This document shows, one piece after another, positions 55,153 to 64,000 of a DNA stretch of 64,000 nt. The position numbers and the translations under genes are program-made. Source of the stretch: Galaxea fascicularis (Eukaryota > Cnidaria > Anthozoa > Scleractinia > Euphylliidae); assembly GCA_948470475.1 (NCBI GenBank), contig OX419335.1, forward strand, positions 36,020,297-36,084,296, in the 5' to 3' direction. A model generated the notes under the pieces. That model saw nothing but the letters and a program-made list of their open reading frames with translations. It was not told where the DNA came from and ran no database searches. Each line of letters opens with the position of its first letter. Within the stretch, counting starts at the first letter, position 1.

Positions 55153-57791
55153 ATGCATGTTGTAATCCAACTTTTAAGTTTGATCCTTTTGACACAAGGT
55201 CAGGTACTAGACGAAGGTTCGGGTGCCACTGTTAGGTAAGATTCTATTCCACCGATAGGTACATTTCATTCTAGCAGATTCAAATCATGTTATCCCGCCA
55301 GAATGCACAGATTCAACAGTGGTATCTAATTCATTTGACACGTGTTGATGCTCTTGAATCATACCGTAAAAGTACTTTTTAGTGTACTATCTTGTGAGTT
55401 TTTTTGCGGTTCGGTGTGACTTTTAAATAGGCTGTAAGACACGCAATCGTTATGTAATTTGCTATCTGCCAATGAGTATTCAATACATCACTTTCATATA
55501 TTCGTTTGGGACTATGAATTAAATAATTCTTTTGTTTGTCAACAATCGGGGTAAGTTGCAAGTTCTAACAATACCACATTTTGCTACTGATTTGGAACTC
55601 TAAATGAGGCCCTATTTTCTAGCTTTATACCCATCATTATACGGCTTGTGTTCACTTATAGCTCTCTCCTCCGCAGAGGTTCTAACGTTCGTTATATAAA
55701 TCCGCTGTAAGACGTTAGTGCAGGCGCAAAGTCGAATGGATCGATCGTGTGGAGAACCTCTGCCAGATGTACGTCGACTTCTCGTACATCCTTGTCGTTT
55801 TCTCGTACATCGATAGATTTCTCGGCGTTGGGTAAACTTGACAGCTTGAAACTCACAGAAACCCATTGCTAATTATTTCGCTACAGTTTGCATTAGTTTT
55901 TTTGAGGTCTAATTCAATAATTTCCAAGAAACGAAGCAAAAGTGTTGTACTTCGAAGGCCCCCCTGAAGCCCGTGGGGGGTGATCTTGTATGATGTCTTT
56001 TTCTTTTTTCTCTTGGAAGAATATGGCGGAGGAATCGGAGCTTGACTGTTCCCTTCAGGAGCTGTCTCTTGATGGTAAATCTGAATTCAAATAAACCAGT
56101 ATTGCAATCTCCCCCCGGATGGCAGCCATCTTGGGCGTGGTATCTGGCAGAGGCTCCCGCGCTTTCCGCCGTCGCCTGTAAACCTGTGCCTGCACTTACA
56201 TTACTCGGCGGATCCTCCCGAAATAAAACCTTCAGCCTCTGCGGAGGAGAGAACACTTATAGTGCCTCTCCGGATTAACGTGCGAAACTACCATGAATGT
56301 GCCGCAGAAATTCGCATGATAAACTATGTTGACAGTTTTTTGTTTTATCTGCATTTTCAGTTATATTTACAGCACTACAGAAATCTCTTGTTTTGGTTAT
56401 AGTGTGGCTTGTAAGTAGTAATTAAACAAGGAGTTCCATGAGAAAGTATGAGTTTACCAGTGCAATAAACCACAGGTTTTTGACCAACTAGAGCGCGGCG
56501 GCGTACTATCTCAGTTATTTTAGAAACACTTCAAAATAGCTTTCTATGGTTAAAGCAATTTATAAACAAGATGATCGAAGCTTATAAAATTGCCACTTTC
56601 GTCTTACACGTTAAATAAGACAACTTGTTATTGAAAATATGCAGCTAGACTCAGGTTGCAAGGACTGAGATTTTTCCGTTTCACAGCTCGTTTACTTTTC
56701 TGAAACTGTTAATAACCATGGGGTACTAGGCGCACCGCTAAATGATACCCCTCCATGATATTCCTATTTCATTTCAAATTGTTTTCGTTTTTAGCACGGA
56801 CGACAAGAAACAAGTGATTGTCATGTCGCTTCCTGGTGAGAGTGATGTCCAGTATTTGAACTACTTGCAAAGCATTGCCGACTTCGTCATCGAAATGGAC
56901 GGCAAGACCAAAGGTAGAGACCATCTGTTCATTATTCACGATAAATCAGGCCGAGCTTACCTCAACCACCACACCTTTACAAACGCGCATATGATTGAAG
57001 TTGATCAGTCGCTGGATTTGTGGATGAGAGATTTCCCTTCATGTATGCCAAAGCAACAGATCAAGTTCAAATACAGACCGCAGTACATTTCAGAAGTCCA
57101 AGCCAGATTTGATGAAGGCAATTTCGAGGAGTTTGCAAAAGTGGTTGGGCTACCTCAACTCCAACGTAGCGATCTTGTTCTCGAAGGTGGCAACATCGTG
57201 GATAATGGAGTTCACGCCGCCATTACCGCTGCGAGGACGTACGACGACAATCCAGACATGACTGAAGAAGAATTCGTCCAGGAGCTAGAAGCCACTATCA
57301 ACAGAAAAGTTGTAGTTTTACCAGATCCACAAGATACAACTGGACACGCTGACGGTATCGTGACATTTGTAGAAGAAGATGTTCTCCTGATTTCATTGTT
57401 TGACGACCCAGATGGTCCAGGCTACTACAGCGCCATGAAAACTGCTGTTCTTGACGTCTTTCCTAACATAAATGTTGTTCCTTTGCCTTGCTACATCAAA
57501 AAGAGCGAGTCCCATGGATTTTCCACAGCCAAGGGTTCCTACGCCAACTCCTTGGTGACAAACAACGCTGTTTATCTTCCCTTCTTTTCCAACCAAACGA
57601 GCAACCAGAGAGCCTTCGATGCCTTCCAGAGCAGCACGAATAAGGCGGTGATTCCTGTGTATAAGGCTGGTAAAATTCCCGTCCTTGGAGGAAGCCTTCG
57701 GTGCATGACCTGGCAGATTGACCAGAATCACCCTGTGGCTCAAGTCTTGTTTGCTTATGTTAATAACAAACGCAAGAGGCTCTCATTCTAA
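55153..57791 (+). CDS. Secreted agmatine deiminase / peptidylarginine deiminase-like enzyme, 2 exons, 359 aa
   Basis: Exon 1 (55153-55235) encodes MHVVIQLLSLILLTQGQVLD, a signal peptide with a likely cut after TQG; exon 2 (56795-57791) encodes the whole enzyme. The junction is GT-AG and phase 2 on both sides. The fold is the guanidino-group modifying superfamily: LDLWMRDF (Asp about 107), LEGGNIVDNG (158-166), TTGHADGIV (His 212, Asp 214) and GGSLRCMTWQ (Cys 331), that is the Asp/His/Cys set of agmatine deiminases and Porphyromonas-type peptidylarginine deiminases, which turn guanidino groups into ureido groups. Which substrate is used, free agmatine or peptide arginine, cannot be told. The intron-free enzyme part, a family mainly bacterial and plant, and the added leader suggest bacterial descent. 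An alternative start at 56742 in the unspliced frame also gives a hydrophobic leader. An ATTAAA lies at 57955-57960. Confidence 0.85.
56023..56075 (+). other. Orphan first-exon-like segment in the deiminase intron
   Basis: ATGGCGGAGGAATCGG opens a frame MAEESELDCSLQELSLDG that runs into GTAAATC, a usable splice donor in phase 1. It does not fit exon 2 of the deiminase gene (phase 2) and no partner exon was found. It may be a decayed 5' part of another gene or of a mobile element, or chance. Confidence 0.25.
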
Positions 57792-59320
57792 GCTCTTTTA
57801 TTTCCTCTTGTACGCACCCGTAATTTGTGTGAGTGTAGGGAACCACCGGGGTATCAATAGGTCGGAATTAACAACTGTTATGTAATACTTGAATTCTACT
57901 TATGTTTGCCTTAATGGTTTAAGTTGGTGTAATTCGTGGATAACTTTTGCATGGATTAAAGTTACAACAAAGAAATATGCACTCTTGTTTATTTTTTGTT
58001 TCAAACGGTAATCCTGTTGCATCTCAGCAATCAGTTGAGAAGCGATGCGATTGATTTGGTAAGTTTGCGGTCAGTCGACTCTCGCCACATACAAACGCAA
58101 ATATTGCAATAATGCGCTACAACCCGCCCATATGTGACTTCTTACAAGGCTATAGTTCTAACATTTTTCACTTATCATGTCGTTGACTGTCGTTATGCAA
58201 TCATATTTGCATTTACGAAAAACAACTCGCTCTTTTTCCCACCCTGCAATTAAACTGTACCCTGGCTCCAGAGGCCCGTTGAGAAAACAAATATCCCTGA
58301 AAACCAAAACAGAAGGCGAGAGGCAGGCCTCTGGTCGCAGGAGCCGAAAAATTCGATTATATTTCCATATCATCAAATTAGGACAGAATTTGTTCTAGTT
58401 CGTTGATTGGTTCTTCAAACGTAACAAAAATTGGAACTGGTTTCATGTCGACATGAAACAACAACTGCGATTGGCTTAGGAAAAGCATGGTTTTCAAGGC
58501 GACAGCACAGTACGGAAAGTTCAGTATTCGTGCTACCAGAGGTTTTCCTCTCCGCACCGCTTCTTGCCTTCTGGCCGCGGCTTCGCTCCTCAAAACGAAA
58601 AAATTACCTCTGGCACCCAGGGTAATTAAATAGGCGACTTGCCTCCACTTCACCCTTTCCCCCTCCCCAGAAATCCTAGTCTGTTGATACAAAAACATAT
58701 CAGGGTCTTCTGTGGTAAAACTTCAGTTTGCAACAATCGTTGTTAATGGGGTCATCTTTCACACTTGGTACTTGAAAAAAGGGGAACAGCTCAAAACGAG
58801 GCGTTCCCTAGTATGAGACTGTTCTCAGGTATCTGAGAGCATGGAGTGGGCAACGATCCTATTCAATGGCATCTAATTTTCAATGCTTAAATGATATAAA
58901 CTGAACGTTTGAAAACGATGGCTACAACGTTATTAACATGCTCTTCTAGATTCACCTCGGCGATCTCGCCAAATTAGTAGTTGATAAGACCGTGATTTTG
59001 TCACAACACCGCGCTTTATTGCTTTTCTGAAACGAGCTTGGTCCTCGCAGATCACGGACTTTTTTATGTTGGTTTAGAGCACCGTCTTTAAAAAGATATA
59101 CAAAAGTTCTCAACTGTGTTCCGAGATCTTTAATGCCAAACAGTGTTCATGATTTTAAACAATGTAACAACTTGAAAATACGTCACAAGAAATAAAACTT
59201 AAGGGTATACAGCGGTTATGGATACGCTTTCAGATAAACCCCAGTGCCTATGGGCCAAATAAATATCAGTTAGTTCTTACCAGTAATTAGTTTTCTCCGG
59301 CCTGTTAGACAAATCCGATG
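57792..59320. other. Intergenic region between two convergent genes
   Basis: Contains the 3' end of the deiminase-like gene (ATTAAA at 57955-57960) and presumably that of the coiled-coil gene on the other strand. Around 58440-58640, TTTCATGTCGACATGAAA is a perfect palindrome, and CTACCAGAGGTTTTCC ... CTCTGGCACCCAGGG looks like the inverted ends of a short repeat. No other gene is seen. Confidence 0.5.
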
Positions 59321-61355
59321 CTAGTAAAATCTTAATCTTTTTAGCTTACTCTCGTCTGATTGAAGCTTCTGTAAATAATTCTCAATTGCCATTAACGCAA
59401 ATGCAGTCTTCGTAGCGACGAGCTTGTTCCGCTGCATGGCCTCTTCTATCTTCTCCTGGGCTTCCCTCTCGTCCTCCAGCTCCGCATCAGTTTCGTCGCT
59501 AAGTTCCTTTTCTGCCGATGCCAGCTCATCTCTCAACGAAACTGCTTCTTCTGCGATTGAGCTGCCGGTCTCTTCTTCGTTGCGAAAACGTTTCTCAGCC
59601 CTGTAAATTGCTAACTCCTTGGCTCCGTCCAGTTTTGTCAATATTGCATCTGTTTTCAAGAGTTGTTTGTAAAGAGCTACATCGTTCAGCTGTGGAAACT
59701 GTGGGATCCTTGACCGAAGTATTCTAGAAGCATTGCGGGTGTGAATGACACCAAGCCTTTTTTCGATGTTGTTCAAAGCCGTTGTAGCTCCTACATAAAA
59801 AAGGAACAAAGCAATCTATGAAATTCCAAAATGTCAAGTATATGAACTTGGAAAATGGTAAAGTTAAAATAGAGATAACATGTAGGGTCCGTGATGAATA
59901 GGCTGCAAACATAGATACTAATGATATACTGCAGTTACTAACTGGTATAGGGAGGTGCCTATGTATGAAACGAGCACATAACTTGCTAGAAATGTATCGG
60001 ACGTAATTCGTCGCAACCTCAGACCCAACAGCCTCCCCACCTTCCTATTAAATAAAATTAAACCCAAGAATGAAATGGCATCTTACTTTGCGCCATGTAC
60101 AATCTGTTGGTTGCGTTGGTCTTTGCCTGTCGTGCCATCGCCAGTGCCTGATTCACTGTTAACCCAACCTTCTTGTGAACATTACTTGTCAGCTTCCTGA
60201 CCATCTTCAGATCCTCCTGCAGATCTTCCATTTTTAATCGGAAGTCTCTCCTAACGTCGTTAAGCTCTTTTGCCGCCTGTTTTTCAGTTTGCAGAACGTT
60301 CATCCTTATTTTTCTTATTTGGAGGAGAAGCAAAGGATCAAATGACATTCCGCTCCCCTTCTCATCCTCTCCTTGTACTGTCGAATGTCCAGCGCGATTG
60401 AAATCAGTTTGTAATGGATCATTATGCGCCAAAGCGGATCCTTCATTCGAATCTTGATTATCTAACCTCAATTTATTGCTGTTTCCTAGTAGAGTAGTCA
60501 CTGGATGTGTTAAAGCTGCAGGGCTATTACCACTGCCAGAGTGCTGGCCATCGCCACTTCCTGACGTTCCAAAAAATATCGCCAACGGCTCTTTTCCTGA
60601 GAATTCTGGCAGCTCACCACTTCCTTGAGCTTCCTCTTCATACTTTTGATTGCTCTCTTCATGTACCAGCATATTTATAAAAGTCGTGCCGTGGTTGATA
60701 TGTTTCTCCCCTTTGCTTTCAGCACCAGAACCGTCCGAATTAGCGGTTGTCTTAGTATCAGTGCTTCCAGATGCTGTTATAGTTTCCTTAGCTTCAGTGA
60801 TTTCCCTTTTCTGCACTCGCCCATCCTCAGTTTTCTTTTCATTACCCCTCCGCCTGCCTATGTTAGTCGCTTTATCTCCACTCGTATTGCGTTCTGCAGA
60901 TATGGACTCCAAGGCTGGTGCTTTGATAACGCCAAGAGGTTTGTTTTCCGGCTGCGAAAGAATGTTATGCAAAGTCATTTTGGTGATGGTTTCGCGAACG
61001 TCAAGATCATTCTGCGCTTTTTCTCTTTTATTAAGTAAGTCATCGTTTGTGCTCTTCTTCTCTGGGCTTCTAATGATGACAGCGCCATCTTCAATGTTCT
61101 TTTCCCTGGATCCCACGAAACTCGAATCCTCACTACCTACAACTTCACTTTCTCCGCGTCTGTCCGATTCCAACAGGTTTAAGGAAATTTTGCTGCTCGG
61201 AAGGTCGTCGTTGTCTTCTTCCGAGGCTGTCAAGGCCTGATCGTCCGCAAAAGGCTCTCCATTGTTTGCTGACTTAAAAGCCAAAGATAGGGACTGTGGG
61301 TTGTTTTTGAAACTCCCTCCAAGCAGGGTGCTGAGGCCATTTGATCTGATAACAC
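59321..61355 (-). CDS. Unrecognised acidic Ser-Gly-rich coiled-coil protein, last two exons (5' incomplete)
   Basis: Exons 61355-60087 and 59790-59321 join GT-AG in phase 1 and give 578 visible residues. I do not recognise a family. The first exon starts in mid-codon after a clear acceptor and has no in-frame Met near its start, so at least one upstream exon is missing, possibly a signal peptide. Residues about 1-330 are low-complexity, rich in Glu, Asp, Ser, Asn and Lys, with repeated SG pairs in acidic context (AQGSGELPEFSG, GTSGSGDGQHSGSG, EKGSGM, SDGSG) that resemble glycosaminoglycan attachment sites. The rest is helical with heptad-like runs (LQEDLKMVRKL; SLRDELASAEKELSDETDAE). N-x-S/T sites occur at NTS, NAT and NAS. 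A secreted matrix or proteoglycan-core role is inference. The antisense frame 60650-61240 is a shadow. Confidence 0.75.
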
Positions 61356-64000
61356 CTGATAGAGAACGAAGATTTACTTACTTATAAAGGTACAAAACAG
61401 TAGCACCCTACTTTCAATTTGGAGCTCCGTAAACTATTCGTAAGATTGTATCGCAATTATACCAAACTATTGCAGAAGAAAGTTATTTTTGTCTTCAGAT
61501 CTTAAACGCTCCCCTAAGTATACGAGTCAACGACGTTACTCGAACAAACAAACCCATCTAAATTTTAGATCAACATAAAGGATACCAAATCCGTCCCATT
61601 GTTAATTCCTTTTGAATTTGACTGAGTGGTTGATGTCTTTCTTTGACAGTTAATGGGAATATAATTTGTTGCTATTTTTGATTCCACAGCATGAAAGGTT
61701 TCTGTTTGTGCCATCCAAAACCCCCTCAGGGGCACCAAACACCTGTTATCAACCTGTGCAATGGTAAATACTGTGACAGTTTGTCAAGGCAATAATGATA
61801 TCGAATGAGGTGCGGGAAAAAAAACTTGCTTTCATGGATTTGTACTGATTATTGAAAATGGAAAACCAGTCGGCTCTGTTTTTGGTGTGCAAAGAGTTCC
61901 CAGGTTGGGAAGAGATAGCAATATCGTAAACACGTTTGTTGGAATAGAATGGGGCCAAAAAAAGTTACTGCTCGTGAAATCATTGGCCGTTTTGATTCTT
62001 GTACAGAGATGGTTGATTTACTTATCACTGAAGGCAAACTGTCTGCCTCATCGTGTTTAGTGCAAACTGCATGGATACATAATCTACTTTGTGCTCTTCT
62101 TTCATCGAGAGCAACTTAACCATCAAACGACAGATAGATGCGACGTTGTCTTCTCAAGGCGAACTGTCTGCCTCATTGTGTTTTGAAACAAAGAGTACAT
62201 AGTGAATGGATATATGATCTTCTTTGTGCTCTTCTTTCAACGAGAGCAACTTAACCGCTAAAAGACAGATGGATGCGACGTTGTTTGGTCTAGGTACTCA
62301 AGACCGGAGAGTTTTGCCAAGCTAGGGCATACTCACAGCAGGAGGCTTGATTCAATTAATTCCTCATTCAAGGAAACTCTAAAAGCCTACGCAGGATGAA
62401 GACCAAGCAATTCAGAGAGACCCTAACTACAGCTTGATCAAGTCAGATAGAATTTTAGTTGTGTATGGTTACTTCATGGGCTGAAGGTATGAAGAGCACA
62501 AGAGCAAGCGAAAATATCCAAACATTCCTATCGGCAAGTTGAGAGAAGTCTTTGTGAACTTTCTTCCCATGTTTATTATATCTAACTGAAGCAGCCACAA
62601 TAACAAAATCGGTTTAAATTCTAACTGGACCTCCAGGCTCATGAAATCATCGAAACCCTACCACGACCAAGAAGTTGACCTCATAGCGGGAGAGAAACAA
62701 TAACAATAATAGATGGACACCAAATTCCGGCTAAACTAAAACACTGTTGAGGCCAAAGGCCTTCCAAGGCATGCGAAGGCCACCGTCTACGACAGGTCGC
62801 CTCCTAGCACTTCGTACTTTTCTAGGCTCTTTAAACATCGGTGCTCAGTTAAGTATAGACCTCGAATAGATACAAATTCAAAAAGCTAAGTTGTGTGGCA
62901 AATAATTTCGTAATTAAATAAGAAACACTGGCAAACCAGCGAACTTATTAATGCGTGACTTATAATCTCTGCTAATATAATTGTGGAGGGACTATCTTGT
63001 TAATTTTTTTCTTCCTAAACAATGTCCTTTCATGAACCAAACAAAATTTGTTAGGAGGAATACAGGGAACCTTGTCGCCTCGAAAAGACGGAAGTGTTTG
63101 ATTGTTGTATGCTTAACCCGATATCTTTGCATGCAATTTCTCGTACACAAATCCGGGAAGGGTAAGTGAAAAATAGAACAAAACCTTGGAAGCAATCGAT
63201 GTTTCTAATGGACTGGTATTTCTTACTGGAATATTGACTCTAATGAAAGAATGGATTTGCTACAATTGGTGGGATACCGAAGCTCGTTAGCATGGCCCAG
63301 TTGATTCTCTCGTTATGTCCATCGTAACTCGCTGCAATAACTCTTCTGTGCTGAAGTCATAGAACTAAAATAAAGTACCAAACGTAGATCGTGTGAGAAT
63401 GCCTTTGGGCACACAAGGAAGACCTTTTTTGAGATATTCCTTGGAGGGGATCTTTCTTCTAAATGCTGTTTATATTATTAGCCTTTCCAGTTTAAAAATA
63501 GGGCGTGCGTCTCGTTAAGATCGTAAGATAGAGTAAGATTAATACTCCCGTGGAGAGGACGTTTGTCGCTCAAGGCAAATACAGTAGAAATTTTCTTCAA
63601 CTCTATCTTTTTTCGGTGTGGTCAAACTGACAGGGAACCATCCCTTTTAGATAGTATAAGGTAGTCTCCACTTATGCGTTGATACCGTTTTGTAGCGGTT
63701 GAAAATCACAAGGTTTTTAAAGTGAAAGTATAATTCCTTTAGCTGCTTAGCGTAAGAGTGCCACGGGGTGAAATTCGATATGAAAGGCTACACTACGTTG
63801 CAGGTAAACCAATTTTTGGCAGGTGTTTTCAAGGTGTGACTACAAGATACGTTTCAGTCTTGGTATTAAGGAATTATCACATCCAAGTCCCGATCGCGAA
63901 GCTATCTGTCCGGATCATTGGTTCTAACCAGAAACTCCTTATAACTGGGGCTGTCATTTTAGCAAAATGTGCGTCCTTATGGGAACAAAACAGTATTTTA
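61356..64000. other. Upstream region of the coiled-coil gene, no gene recognised
   Basis: About 2.6 kb in which the missing first exon(s) and promoter of the minus-strand gene should lie, unless they are beyond the window. I could not find a convincing signal-peptide exon ending in a phase-1 donor on the minus strand. A tandem duplication lies at about 62033-62286. Frames near 62981-63195 on both strands have no domain. Confidence 0.45.
62033..62286. repeat. Tandem duplication of a 125-bp unit
   Basis: Two neighbouring copies begin GGCAAACTGTCTGCCTCATCGTG (62033) and GGCGAACTGTCTGCCTCATTGTG (62158). Both continue through TTTGTGCTCTTCTTTCA, CGAGAGCAACTTAACC and ACAGATRGATGCGACGTTGT. They differ by scattered substitutions and a few indels. 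No frame is kept across both copies. Confidence 0.8.

Noticed and set aside
55909..56256. Minus-strand frame of 115 codons in the deiminase intron
   Set aside because: No recognised domain, no splice partner, and it overlaps a G/C-rich island that may be repeat-derived.
57393..57743. Minus-strand frame of 116 codons
   Set aside because: Antisense shadow of the deiminase-like enzyme exon.
60650..61240. Plus-strand frame of 196 codons
   Set aside because: It lies wholly opposite the coding exon of the minus-strand coiled-coil gene and reads as Ser/Leu-rich shadow of its acidic codons.

Overview
This is a eukaryotic, intron-rich, AT-leaning window dense in short interspersed repeats. The gene families, the small introns (mostly a few hundred bases), the tRNA-derived SINEs, the fold-back MITEs and the retroelement fragments fit an anthozoan cnidarian, most likely a stony coral. 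That assignment rests on protein and repeat resemblance judged by eye; the species cannot be told.

Layout. (1) 1812-3079, minus: a three-exon gene for a small basic protein resembling human C11orf98. (2) 3296-7999, plus: a six-exon NIT1 (deaminated glutathione amidase), head to head with the previous gene across about 216 bp. (3) 42619-9716, minus: a complete VPS13B (COH1) gene. I placed 37 exons, all joining in frame, giving about 3968 residues against about 4020 in human. (4) 43401-50908, plus: a nine-exon CDC7 kinase gene of 604 codons, divergent from VPS13B across about 780 bp that carry an E2F-type site next to CDC7. (5) 55153-57791, plus: a two-exon gene in which a signal-peptide exon is joined to a single-exon enzyme of the agmatine deiminase / Porphyromonas-type peptidylarginine deiminase superfamily. 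This is the strongest candidate for a transferred gene. (6) 61355-59321, minus: the 3' part of an unrecognised gene for an acidic, Ser-Gly-rich, coiled-coil protein whose first exon I could not find.

The gaps (1-1811, 8000-9715, 50909-55152, 57792-59320, 61356-64000) and the introns hold repeats: three tRNA-derived SINEs of one family and one of another, at least five fold-back/MITE families, a 3' LINE fragment with a restriction-like endonuclease, a Penelope-like 3' remnant with a hammerhead-like core, and a degenerate telomere-like tract. No true tRNA, rRNA or CRISPR array was seen.

The genes do not form one pathway. They are housekeeping genes (glutathione metabolite repair, bulk lipid transport at contact sites, replication origin firing) followed by two probably secreted products. 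Exon borders were chosen from GT/AG sites, phase agreement and remembered similarity to human proteins; no alignment or transcript data were available.
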